In this document: positions 52,458-61,310 of the stretch, one piece after another
Numbering within the stretch: position 1 is the first letter of the stretch
How the letters are laid out: the number at the start of each line of letters is the position of its first letter
Assembly (NCBI GenBank): GCA_934670115.1
Contig: CAKUOV010000002.1
Span: 1-64,000, forward strand
DNA: 64,000 nucleotides
Direction of reading: 5' to 3'
DNA from: an uncultured Eggerthellaceae bacterium
GTDB taxonomy: Bacteria > Actinomycetota > Coriobacteriia > Coriobacteriales > Eggerthellaceae
Position numbers and translations under genes: made by a program
Notes under the pieces: model-generated
Databases searched by the model: none
Told to the model about the DNA's origin: nothing
What the model saw: only the letters and a program-made list of their open reading frames with translations

Positions 52458-55400
52458 GTGCAGGAAATCGCGTGGGTGTCATATGATGGAGCGTTGCAAG
52501 ACGCGTGCGAAACTGCGGGGCAACTTGTTTCTGAACAGGGAAGATGTGTTTTCTTAGTACGTGACTTTTCGAGCATTGCGCCCGTGAAGCGGGCGCTGGC
52601 GGCGTCGCATTGCGGTTTTGGCGTGCAGGTGGCAACGCTGGCATCGTGGGTCGAGGATTTGTGGCAGCTGCATGGTACGGGTGCTCCTTTCGCGTCGGCG
52701 TTGCAGCGCTCTATGACGGTGCGCCGCGCGTTGCAGCAGCGTTTCGATGCGGCGGAAGCTGTCGCGAAGGGGCAAGAGCCGGACGCGGATGCGCAAACGG
52801 CAACTGGTACTGGCGCGGCTGGCGTCACCGATGCGGCTGCGGCTGCGGCTGGCGCTACCGATGCGGCTGCGCAGGGCCAGTCGCCAGAAGAGGCGCAAAA
52901 CCAGGCGTTCACTCCAGCCGAGGGCATGGTGCGCTTGATTGTGCGCCTTCTGCGTGAGTGCGCGCCTTTCTTTACTGAAGAAGCATTCGAACACGCGTTT
53001 GAACAGGCGTTTTTTCAAGGCGCGGCTGCTCTTCCCACGTTGAGCGCGGCGGAAAAAGAGATTGTCGTGCTTGTGCGGTGCTGTCTTGCATATCAAGAAG
53101 AGCTTGGTTGCATTGAGCCGGCGCTTGCGTGCGCGAATCTTGCGCGCCAGGGAGTAGCGGCTCAAACGTCGGTGGTGCTGCTTGATTGTAATCCCACGCC
53201 GGCGCAGGAGCTTTTGCTGGAAAGCGCAGCGGATGCAACTTTGTTCCGTGTATATGCGTGCGAGACAACCGAATCTGTTCGAAACAGCGAATTATCCCAG
53301 CTCAGCGCGGCGCTGTATCATCCTGATTATACGAATCCCCTTGTGCCAACGGGCCGTGTGCGCTTTGCGTTGCCCATGGGCGCGTATGCGTCACCGACGC
53401 TTTTGGCGGACGAACTTGAGCGCCTGGCTCACGATGGCAACAAAACCATTGCCGCTTCTTGCTTCGACTCCGTTGCAACGTTTGAGCAGCTGGCTCCGCG
53501 CTTGCGCGCCCGCCGTATCGCATGCAGCGTGCGTGGGTCGGTTCCTCTTGCGCGCACGGCGTTTGGCGTGGCGTGGTTGTCGTTGGCGCAGTTTCTGCAA
53601 GACAGCAGCTTTGAAAATGCCGCGCTGGCCAGCGATTATGCTCTAAGTACGTTTTCGTTTATGAGTGCGGCTGCCGCTGCCGAGGCCGATGTATCGTTGC
53701 GCGGTTGGCGCGGCATCACGCGCGAATATGCGATCGAGGTTGCGGCCTCGCAGCAAAAAGAGCAGCATGCGGAATTTCTAGAAGCCATGGCGCAGGGTTG
53801 CTATGAGGACGCGCTTGAGTATCAGTGCGCGTGGATTTCCAGGCAAACGCGCTGGTCAGAGGCATTTCGTGAAACACAGCTCGCTGCCGCCGCATACGCT
53901 TTGGAGGTACAGCGCTGTGTGAGTGAAATGGAGCTTTCGCAAGAGATTGCGCTTGCGGCATTCGCGGCGGCTGCCGTTGTTGTTGCCGCAAGAAGCGAAT
54001 TGGACGAAGAAGCGATTGCGTCAGTTTCACTCATGAGCTTGAATGACCTGGGAAAATGCCCTCCTGCCTCGTTTGATGCGTGCGTGTTGACCGACTTGTC
54101 TGCCGATGCGTACTCGCTGGATAACGATGAGCAGGCAATTGACGCGCTGCTGAAAAAATGCGGCTGCTATCAGCCCTCACGTAGAATTGAGCAGCTGCGC
54201 GCGTCGTTCTCGTGCGCTCTTGCTGCTGCAAGAAACCAACTGCTGATTCATCGCGTGCTGAAAGATGAAAAGACCGATGATCGGCGTCCCTCTGCGTTGT
54301 TTGACGAGGTGGTGGACTGTTATCGTTCTGACCCGAAGAATTATAAGGAGCTTCACGAACTATGGGGCGTGTCGCACAACCTTGAGCCGCTTGTTGCAAG
54401 CTTAGGCGAAGAATGCATGACGCAGAATTGCACGGAAACGGGTCGGGTTCCTGCGCTTCTGACCAGGGCTGACGTTGCGGCGGGTGTTGCGCGCGCGGGC
54501 GACCCTGGGGAAGAGGCGGCGGCTGTTGCAGACGCTTCCTGCGAAGAAACGCCCGCTTTTGATGGCGGACCTCAAGTCTCGTTCGAGCTTTCCGCAGGTG
54601 AGGGGCGTGTTTTTCTTCCGAGTTCCTATGATGTTACTATGGCGCGTCCCGCTCATCTTTCGGCTTCTGCTATTGAGGTGTACCTTGAATGTCCTTTCAG
54701 GTGGTTCGTGCACAATCGCTTGGGCACGGCGCAAGTTCGCGCATCGCTTGATGCACGAGCACGGGGTACGTTTGCGCACGGGCTCCTTCGCGATTTCCAC
54801 GAGGCGCTGCGGCAGGCGGGGCAGGTGCGTGTGACGCCCGAAAACGTTGAAGAGTCGCTGCTTTTGTTCGATTCGTTGTTTGACCAGCGCCTTCAGGCGG
54901 AGAGCGAGCGAAACGACAGAGGCCGGTCGATGGCGTATTTCCCGCTGAATAACCGCGAGTCGCTTGAGGTGCAGGCGTTTCGCAAGACGCTCAAGGGCTT
55001 TGTTTCGTGGGAAGCATCGTTTTTGCCGGAGTATCATCCGTTGGCGGGGGAGTTCTCGTTCGGGCGCGATGAGGTGCTGACGTATGCGGGGTATCCCCTG
55101 GTGGGAAGCGTTGACCGCATTGATGTGGATGATCGAGGCAACGCGGTTATTCTTGATTACAAAGGCTCGGCAGGTGCAGGATACAACCATTTCACCAAGG
55201 AAACGAAGGAAGCGTCGAACGGCGCGGCGGCAGGTGCGGCTGCGGCTGTAGGCGCGGACGGCATTGCGCTTGCGGTCCTTCCCCAAAAAGTGCAGGCGCT
55301 CATATATGCCCAGATCGTTCGTCGAAAGTTGGACGTGAACCCCATGGGTGCGCTGTATGTTTCGTACGGCAAGGTAAGCGGGTGCGCCGGCTTGTTTGAT

Positions 55401-55661
55401 GCGCTCAAGCTTGACCCGCAAAAGGATTTGTTGAACATTGCGGCGAAATATTGCGAGACAACGTCGTTTTTGGATACGTTGGACCAGGTAGAAGAGGCAA
55501 TCGCGGCACGCCTTGACGGTATACGGGCGGGACGCATTGAGCCATGCCCGAGCGAGGACACGTGCAGATGGTGCGAAGTGGCGGGCGTGTGCCAGCAGCT
55601 GCGCCGGGGGCAATTGCAAGCAGAACAGCCCAACCAGGCTGAACAGATAAAGGGGATATAA
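52458..55661 (+). CDS. addB: AddB/RexB-like helicase-nuclease subunit
   Basis: 1067 residues from GTG 52458, spaced 7 nt from AGGAAAGGAG (TTG 52452 abuts the site). The N-terminal region is a divergent inactivated helicase fold. The C-terminal PD-(D/E)XK nuclease domain has ECPFRWFVHNRLG, GSVDRIDVDDRGNAVILDYKG, and a Cys cluster CPSEDTCRWCEVAGVC which, with the Cys in ECPF, can hold a 4Fe-4S cluster as in AddB. With AddA it resects double-strand breaks to Chi-like sites. Ala-rich insertions occur near residues 105-140 and 915-935. The next gene starts three bases after the stop. Confidence 0.82.
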   Translation: MQEIAWVSYDGALQDACETAGQLVSEQGRCVFLVRDFSSIAPVKRALAASHCGFGVQVATLASWVEDLWQLHGTGAPFASALQRSMTVRRALQQRFDAAEAVAKGQEPDADAQTATGTGAAGVTDAAAAAAGATDAAAQGQSPEEAQNQAFTPAEGMVRLIVRLLRECAPFFTEEAFEHAFEQAFFQGAAALPTLSAAEKEIVVLVRCCLAYQEELGCIEPALACANLARQGVAAQTSVVLLDCNPTPAQELLLESAADATLFRVYACETTESVRNSELSQLSAALYHPDYTNPLVPTGRVRFALPMGAYASPTLLADELERLAHDGNKTIAASCFDSVATFEQLAPRLRARRIACSVRGSVPLARTAFGVAWLSLAQFLQDSSFENAALASDYALSTFSFMSAAAAAEADVSLRGWRGITREYAIEVAASQQKEQHAEFLEAMAQGCYEDALEYQCAWISRQTRWSEAFRETQLAAAAYALEVQRCVSEMELSQEIALAAFAAAAVVVAARSELDEEAIASVSLMSLNDLGKCPPASFDACVLTDLSADAYSLDNDEQAIDALLKKCGCYQPSRRIEQLRASFSCALAAARNQLLIHRVLKDEKTDDRRPSALFDEVVDCYRSDPKNYKELHELWGVSHNLEPLVASLGEECMTQNCTETGRVPALLTRADVAAGVARAGDPGEEAAAVADASCEETPAFDGGPQVSFELSAGEGRVFLPSSYDVTMARPAHLSASAIEVYLECPFRWFVHNRLGTAQVRASLDARARGTFAHGLLRDFHEALRQAGQVRVTPENVEESLLLFDSLFDQRLQAESERNDRGRSMAYFPLNNRESLEVQAFRKTLKGFVSWEASFLPEYHPLAGEFSFGRDEVLTYAGYPLVGSVDRIDVDDRGNAVILDYKGSAGAGYNHFTKETKEASNGAAAGAAAAVGADGIALAVLPQKVQALIYAQIVRRKLDVNPMGALYVSYGKVSGCAGLFDALKLDPQKDLLNIAAKYCETTSFLDTLDQVEEAIAARLDGIRAGRIEPCPSEDTCRWCEVAGVCQQLRRGQLQAEQPNQAEQIKGI

Positions 55662-55663
55662 CC

Positions 55664-58600
55664 ATGGGATACACGCCTGAACAGGAAAAATGCGTTATGC
55701 GCCTTGTGGGCCCCGTGGATGTCTCTGCGGGAGCCGGATCGGGTAAGACGTTCACGCTCACGGAACGCATCGCGCATGCGCTGGCTGATCCGGCGAGTGG
55801 CGTTGATGACATCGACCAGATTTTGGCCATTACGTTTACGAATAAAGCGGCGGCGGAACTGAAAGGACGCGTTCGTTCGACGTTGCGTGCGCAAGGACTG
55901 TTTGACCAGGCACGTAAGGTGGATGGTGCGTGGATTTCCACGATTCACGGCATGTGCTCGCGTATCTTGCGCGCGAATGCACTGGAGATTGGCATTGATC
56001 CGGGTTTTTCGGTTATGGAAGACTCGTCTGATGTTCTTGACCAGGCAATCGAGGAAGTGCTTGAGGAAAGCCGCGCAAGCGACTACCAGGCGTATCGGCA
56101 GTTGTTCGACGCGTATCCTGTGGCGGACTCACCTGCGGCTTTCGGTAGCGATTCGGTCACCAGCCTTCTGAACACGCTTCTGGCGAAGGCGTATGAGCTG
56201 CCGAATGGTTTCGATGATTTGCAGCTTATCGCGTCACGCGAAGAGCCGGGCCAGCTTGCGCGGCAGCTTCTGGCGGTTTACGAGGACTCGCTTGCGCTGA
56301 TGGAGCAGATAAAGGAAAGCGCCACGCAGGCGCAAAACAAGCTGACGTGCGAACAAGCACTCGATGCGCTGAATGACCTGATGGAAAGCGATTCTTCGCA
56401 GGTATACGGCGTTTTGAGTTTGTGCCGGCGTTTGGATGGGCGCTGCGGAAGCAAAGAACAGAAGGCGCTTATCAAGGAGCTGAATGCGCGTTTCGATGAA
56501 ACGGCGCTGCGCATTTTGCTGTGCAAGAGTGCGCTTATTTTCGATCAGCTGGTTCAGCTTGCGCGTAAAGTTGACGAGCTTTTTGCCGCGAAAAAGCAAC
56601 GTCTTGCCGTGTTGGATAACAGCGACTTGATTCGCCAGGCCCTTCGTGCGCTTGAGAACCACCAGGTCAAAGCGCTGTATGAGAATAAATTCCGTTTGGT
56701 GATGGTCGATGAGTTCCAAGACACCGATGCGCTGCAGCTGGCAATTGTAAGCAAGCTTTCCGGTGCGGGGCAGCGGTATTTGTGCACCGTGGGCGATGCG
56801 CAGCAAAGTATTTATCGCTTCCGTGGCGCCGACGTTGCGCTGTATCGCACGTATCAGCAGGAGATGTTTTCCGAGCGGATTCTTGCGGAGGGCGGCGAGC
56901 CGTGTGCGCTGCAGCTTACGCGAAACTTCCGCAGTCATGGCGATGTGCTGGCATTTGTGAAGAAGGTTTGCGCTCAGCAATCCGTGTTTGGCCAGGACTT
57001 TCTTGATTTGCAGGCGGTTTATGATGGCGCGGGGTATCGTGCGCGCGATCCGCGTATTTTCATGGACGTTACCATGCGCCATAAGGGAAAAAGTGCTGAA
57101 GTGGGCTCGAAAGACGATGCATTTGGCGCGCAAGCTCAGCGCATTGCGGAGTATTTTGCGCGCATGCGCGCGGCGGGTCACGATCTGTCGCAAATGGTGC
57201 TTTTGCTGGGAACCACAACGCACGCGGATTTGTACGCTCAGGCGCTGCGCCAGGCGGGCTTCGATTGCGTGATTACCGGCGGCTCGCTGTTTGCGCAGTC
57301 TGATGAAGCGCAACATATGGTGTTGCTGTGCCGCGCTTTGGTGAATTTCAGGGATACCGAAGCGTTGGCAAATGTCCTGATGGGGCCGCTGTTCCAGCTT
57401 TCGTCCGACGAGCTGCTTGGTCTTGCAACCACATGGGACAGCAAGGCGCAAAAGATGGTGTCGTGCGGGCTTGATCAGGGGTTGGCACGTTGCATGCGCA
57501 CTGCGGCCGCTCGAGGCGCGGGTGGTGCCGATAGCGCCGCTGATGCCGGTGCGAATGCTGTTGCCGCTGGTGAAGATGCTGTGCCCGTTGCCGTTGCGCC
57601 TGCGAGTGCGGATTCTGTCAGCGAAGCGGCTGGGGCTGCTGGGTTTGCAGGCGCTTTCCAGGGTGACGTTGATGCGTTTTCTCCCGTTGTTACGCATGCC
57701 GCGCGTTTGCTGTTCGCTGCGCGTGAATCGCTGCGGACCCAACCGCTTTCGCGTGCGCTGCTGCGTCTTTTGTGGCAAAGCGGCTGTTTCGCGCGCCTTG
57801 AAAACCAGGGAGCGCAGGGCAGTGCATGCATTGGCAATTACCTGAAGGCGCTGCGTCTGATTGAGAGCATAGAAAAGGAAGGCGGTGTTGGGCCTGTTCA
57901 AACCGCCGAGCAGTACGATGCTTCGATCTCGGCGGGCCTGAAGGAGGCGCCTGGCGCGCTGAACGTTCACGAGCAGCAAGCTATTCGCATCATGACCATC
58001 CATGCATCCAAAGGCCTGGAGTTTCCCATTGTTGCCATGGCTGATTTTGCGAAAACGCCGCGTTCGGAAAGCTTGCTTGTTGCGCGCTTCCAGGGAAAGA
58101 CGTATGCCACGCTTTTCCCGAAAAGCGAGAAGCTCGGCTCGAAGACGTACGGCAAATCGCTGCAAATGGGTCTTGTCGATGAAGACGAAGAACCCAGCGT
58201 TGACGCTTTGACCAGCGATGATAGCCTGAAAGCGCAAGTACTGCTGCAGCGCTGCTCGCTTGCCGACGAAGCCGCCGAAGGCCAGCGCCTTTTCTACGTG
58301 GGCGCCACGCGTGCGAAAGAAGCGCTGGGTCTTTTCGTCTCCACGCAAGAGGGCGGTGACTTCGATGCCATGTACCCTGGTGCGTACGGCGATGTCGTCC
58401 GTGCGCTTTTTGGCGACGAAGGCGTGATTCCCCTTGGTGAAAGCTTTGTGGATTACGGTGGCTCCGAGCCGGCTCAGATTTGCTGCCGGTATTACGAAAA
58501 GCCTGATGGGGAAGGTGCCGATGCAACTTTTGGTGCGGATGGCGAAGACGATAGCGCGGGTGCGGCTTCCGATGCTGCGACTCCCGGTGATGCGGATGCG

Positions 58601-59452
58601 GTCGCTGACTTGGACGCGAATGTGCGCGCGGATGCAGCTGCGGCCCCGGTCCCTTCGCGTTTCTTGTTCGACCTTTCGGGCGAGACGCCGCTCAATGTTG
58701 TTGCGGGCGGTTTTGACCCGCGGCCAACAGGTGTGTTCTCGTATTCGTCGCTCGAGGGTGAGCATGTGCCGTTAACGCAGCTCGAGGGCCTGTGGGATAC
58801 CGCCCAGGAAGAGGGGGACAGCCTTGCGGATGCGCTGCGGTACTTCTCTGCCGATGATGATAAGGCCACGGATTTTGGTTCAGCGCTGCATCGCCTATGC
58901 CAACTTTCGTTTATCGAATCTCCTGAAAAAGCGTCTGACCAGCTTGAATGCATTGCGAAGACGTATCAAGTTGCGGATGTGCAACGTTTGACGGCGGCGT
59001 TCGAGCGTTGGTTGGGGTCTGCCGCCTGCAAGCGTGCGCGGGCGGCGCAGCAATGTCTTCCCGAGCATTCTTTCGTGGTGCCGTTTGGGAATACGGACCA
59101 GGTGCTTGAAGGTGCGTTCGACTTGTTGTGCGTTGAAGGGTGCGGCGTGCAGGAAAATAGCGAACAGACGACTGGGGCGCCGAAGTGGCAGCGCGCGTAC
59201 GTTGTTGACTACAAGACGGGAGGTAAGGCGGCCGAAACGCCCCAGGAGCTTCATGAGAAACACGGACTTCAGGCGTGCTGTTATGCCTATGCGCTTCTGA
59301 ACTGCGGCTTCGATGCTGTCGATATGGACTTCGTGCGAGTAGAGCAGGCAGATCCGCAAGGATCTGACACGCTGCAAACGGTGTTATTCCGCTTCGACCA
59401 AAGCGATCTTGCACGTATTGAAGGCATCATTGCCGCCCAGGTGGAAAAGTAA
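55664..59452 (+). CDS. addA: AddA/RexA-like UvrD-type helicase-nuclease
   Basis: 1262 residues. It begins YTPEQEKCVMRLVGPVDVSAGAGSGKT, with Walker A, then ITFTNKAAAELKGRVR, STIHGMCSRILR, VDEFQDTDALQ, VGDAQQSIYRFRGAD, and MTIHASKGLEFPIV, the SF1A helicase motifs. The C-terminal nuclease has EGAFDLLCVEG, VVDYKTGG and HGLQACCYAYAL. Together with AddB it forms the AddAB complex for recombinational repair of DNA ends. Two Ala/Asp-rich insertions lie near residues 605-665 and 945-1000. It is coupled to addB and followed by a 33-bp hairpin repeat and terminator. Confidence 0.9.
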   Translation: MGYTPEQEKCVMRLVGPVDVSAGAGSGKTFTLTERIAHALADPASGVDDIDQILAITFTNKAAAELKGRVRSTLRAQGLFDQARKVDGAWISTIHGMCSRILRANALEIGIDPGFSVMEDSSDVLDQAIEEVLEESRASDYQAYRQLFDAYPVADSPAAFGSDSVTSLLNTLLAKAYELPNGFDDLQLIASREEPGQLARQLLAVYEDSLALMEQIKESATQAQNKLTCEQALDALNDLMESDSSQVYGVLSLCRRLDGRCGSKEQKALIKELNARFDETALRILLCKSALIFDQLVQLARKVDELFAAKKQRLAVLDNSDLIRQALRALENHQVKALYENKFRLVMVDEFQDTDALQLAIVSKLSGAGQRYLCTVGDAQQSIYRFRGADVALYRTYQQEMFSERILAEGGEPCALQLTRNFRSHGDVLAFVKKVCAQQSVFGQDFLDLQAVYDGAGYRARDPRIFMDVTMRHKGKSAEVGSKDDAFGAQAQRIAEYFARMRAAGHDLSQMVLLLGTTTHADLYAQALRQAGFDCVITGGSLFAQSDEAQHMVLLCRALVNFRDTEALANVLMGPLFQLSSDELLGLATTWDSKAQKMVSCGLDQGLARCMRTAAARGAGGADSAADAGANAVAAGEDAVPVAVAPASADSVSEAAGAAGFAGAFQGDVDAFSPVVTHAARLLFAARESLRTQPLSRALLRLLWQSGCFARLENQGAQGSACIGNYLKALRLIESIEKEGGVGPVQTAEQYDASISAGLKEAPGALNVHEQQAIRIMTIHASKGLEFPIVAMADFAKTPRSESLLVARFQGKTYATLFPKSEKLGSKTYGKSLQMGLVDEDEEPSVDALTSDDSLKAQVLLQRCSLADEAAEGQRLFYVGATRAKEALGLFVSTQEGGDFDAMYPGAYGDVVRALFGDEGVIPLGESFVDYGGSEPAQICCRYYEKPDGEGADATFGADGEDDSAGAASDAATPGDADAVADLDANVRADAAAAPVPSRFLFDLSGETPLNVVAGGFDPRPTGVFSYSSLEGEHVPLTQLEGLWDTAQEEGDSLADALRYFSADDDKATDFGSALHRLCQLSFIESPEKASDQLECIAKTYQVADVQRLTAAFERWLGSAACKRARAAQQCLPEHSFVVPFGNTDQVLEGAFDLLCVEGCGVQENSEQTTGAPKWQRAYVVDYKTGGKAAETPQELHEKHGLQACCYAYALLNCGFDAVDMDFVRVEQADPQGSDTLQTVLFRFDQSDLARIEGIIAAQVEK

Positions 59453-59495
59453 CAAAGGTGAAGAAGCGGCGGAAAAAGCCCGTCGCCTCTTCACC

Positions 59496-59528
59496 TTGTT
59501 GACAAATTACCCCACCTTTTGTCAACAA
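59496..59528 (+). repeat. 33-bp gene-end hairpin repeat, copy 5
   Basis: Exact consensus copy 43 bases after the addA stop, sense orientation. It is followed by a terminator at the same spacing as copy 3. Confidence 0.92.
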
Positions 59529-59534
59529 TCGAAC

Positions 59535-59563
59535 CCGAGGTGCTACGTGCGTCTCGGATTTTT
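59535..59563 (+). terminator. Intrinsic terminator after addAB
   Basis: CCGAG, loop of about 13 bases with inner TGC/GCG pairing, CTCGG, then ATTTTT. It is nearly the same sequence as the terminator at 27700. Confidence 0.8.
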
Positions 59564-59623
59564 CATGCCTGATTGCGGCGTATTTGCGATTCGGCGCCTG
59601 CACTTGGGCTTGTCGGCAGCATG

Positions 59624-59830
59624 TTGTCGTTTTTTTCATCCCAATGTGCAAAATATTCCTGTTAGGAGTACCTTGGGGAGCATTTGCGATTCGAGCATCC
59701 CCGCTAAAACCAGTGCAGACTCGCAAAAGCCCAGGTCGCGAATCGCAGGCAACAGATGAATGCCGATCATGGCTCTTTGCACCTGCCCCGAACAGGGATA
59801 TTTTGCACATCGGGGTTGATTTCTTGACAA
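59624..59830. repeat. 207-bp fold-back element, copy C
   Basis: It shares its left arm with copy A (CCCAATGTGCAAAATATTCC) and has right arm AACAGGGATATTTTGCACAT. The centre holds GCAAAAGCCCAGGTCGC, matching the centre of copies A and B. The ends are TTGTCG and TTGACAA. It contains no gene. Confidence 0.75.
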
Positions 59831-59869
59831 GATGCCCTGCGGCTTGGTGATTTCCGAGGAAGGTGGGGC

Positions 59870-60004
59870 TGTGAAGGGATGCCCGTCGGCAAGGGTCGAG
59901 CCGAGCTGCGACGCTTTGGATAAGTTGAGCGGGGCACGAGTGAAAAGAAGCATTATCCAAGCGGAGTCGTGAGGCGAGCCCTTGTCGACGGACATCTCTT
60001 CACA
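59870..60004 (+). repeat. Long hairpin with conserved tip, copy 2
   Basis: Outer arms TGTGAAGGGATGCCCGTCGG and CCGACGGACATCTCTTCACA-like sequence pair with a few substitutions. The tip GGATAAGTTGAGCG ... AGCATTATCC (59918-59958) matches the minus strand of 14686-14804. It lies between the addAB terminator and the end of the EamA gene. Confidence 0.7.
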
Positions 60005-60055
60005 TCGAATCGCGATAATTGCCGACAAAGAGTGGGGATTGCCCCTGTGCTCCCG

Positions 60056-60949
60056 TCACTTTTGAGCTGTTCTGACGTTCATAACCACAATGCCAGCGAT
60101 GACAAGCGCCACACCCAGGATGCTTGTTGCGCTGGCTGGCTCGTGAAAAACTGCCACGCTCACCAGGCTGGCAACCACCACTTCCAGCGAGGCAATGACT
60201 GAAGCGCGTCCGTTTTCCACGTTAGCCAGGCCTTTTGTGTACAGCGCATACGGCGCAAGGCAGCAAATGATGCCTAAAAACAGGCACCATCCCATCACGG
60301 CAGGTGTCGCTTCTACGGCGGGCAGCGGTGCGGTTGCGTTGAGTGCAAGCGATGCTGCGGCCGAGAATAGAAACGTGTAAAACGACACAGTGTTCGAGCT
60401 GTACCCCTTCTGCAGGGCGAAGCGCCCAAAGATGCTGTAAAGGGCGTATCCGAAGCCTGACATAATACCCAGCAAGACTCCTATCAGGGAAAACGACGCA
60501 CCCGATCCAATTAGACCCGAAGAGCACACCGCACCAGTCAGAACCAAGAACAACGCCACAACTTTGAGCGGCGTGATACGTTCTTTGAACAACGGCGCGG
60601 AGATAAGCACCACGAAAAACGGCGCGGTGTACAAAAGGACTACGGCGGCGGATAAGCTCATGTATGTTTGCGCCGTTGTGTAGCAAAAGTTGAACATCGT
60701 TAGGCTCAAAACGCCGGTGCCCACAAAGCACCAAAGGTCTTTCAGGCGAATGCGCAGCGCCGTTCTGTCAGTGAGCAACAGCGCAACGAAGAAGATCGCA
60801 ACGGCCACGGTGGGACGGATTGCTACCAGCATAAGGGGCGTGAACCCAGCAGCAATAAGGTTGCGATTCGCCAGGCCGATAAGCCCCCAGCAGGTGGCGG
60901 CCACCGCGATGAAAAGATATGACAAGCGAGTGGTATTCATGCAGGTCAT
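60056..60949 (-). CDS. EamA/DMT-family permease
   Basis: 297 residues (294 from ATG 60940), about ten transmembrane helices in two EamA repeats (the second begins near SFSLIGVLLGIMSGFGYALY). Members export or import metabolites such as amino acids; the substrate is unknown. No ribosome-binding site precedes either ATG. Instead a perfect TATAAT lies 5 bases before ATG 60949 overlapping sequence, about 8 bases before ATG 60940, so the mRNA from ATG 60940 may be leaderless. Confidence 0.82.
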   Translation of the reverse strand: MTCMNTTRLSYLFIAVAATCWGLIGLANRNLIAAGFTPLMLVAIRPTVAVAIFFVALLLTDRTALRIRLKDLWCFVGTGVLSLTMFNFCYTTAQTYMSLSAAVVLLYTAPFFVVLISAPLFKERITPLKVVALFLVLTGAVCSSGLIGSGASFSLIGVLLGIMSGFGYALYSIFGRFALQKGYSSNTVSFYTFLFSAAASLALNATAPLPAVEATPAVMGWCLFLGIICCLAPYALYTKGLANVENGRASVIASLEVVVASLVSVAVFHEPASATSILGVALVIAGIVVMNVRTAQK

Positions 60950-61057
60950 TATAGAGGTGCTTGCCGGGAAAATGTTGCTTTTCGTTTACAAGCTTGCCAA
61001 AGGATGAATAGGGAAGGCGAAGGTGGTTGTGATGGCTTTGGGATCCTTCTCTTCGGC

Positions 61058-61070
61058 TTTTGTCAACAAT
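61058..61070 (-). repeat. Half-copy of the 33-bp hairpin repeat
   Basis: One arm, TTTTGTCAACAA, occurs alone 58 bases before the full copy at 61128. Confidence 0.45.
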
Positions 61071-61127
61071 TGGTGCGGTGGATAGTTTTTGGCAACTATG
61101 ATCATGAAGCTATAGGTTGGCGGCGCA

Positions 61128-61160
61128 ATGTTGACAAAAGGTGGGGTAATTTGTCAACAA
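61128..61160 (-). repeat. 33-bp gene-end hairpin repeat, copy 6
   Basis: Minus-strand copy with one change at the outermost base. It is the only full copy not just downstream of a gene; it lies between the divergent EamA and XRE genes. Confidence 0.9.
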
Positions 61161-61173
61161 AAACGGCTAAAAT

Positions 61174-61310
61174 ATTAGCTATTTTTTGCTTGACATTCGA
61201 ATAAATAAGAGTAATATATACCATACATTAGCTAATATATTAGCTATAACATATTTAAATAAAACAGCAAATGCAGTATAAACACGCCACAAGGTTAATA
61301 TGTTAGCTAA
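61174..61310 (+). promoter_or_regulatory. Promoter and repeated TTAGCTAA-type operators of the XRE gene
   Basis: TTGACA (61190-61195), 16 bases, TAATAT (61212-61217). Operator-like motifs: ATATTAGCTAT (about 61173-61182, just upstream of the -35), a near-perfect palindrome TTAGCTAATATATTAGCTA (about 61228-61246), and TGTTAGCTAA overlapping the start codon. This pattern predicts autoregulation. The region is strikingly A/T-rich compared with its surroundings. Confidence 0.72.
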
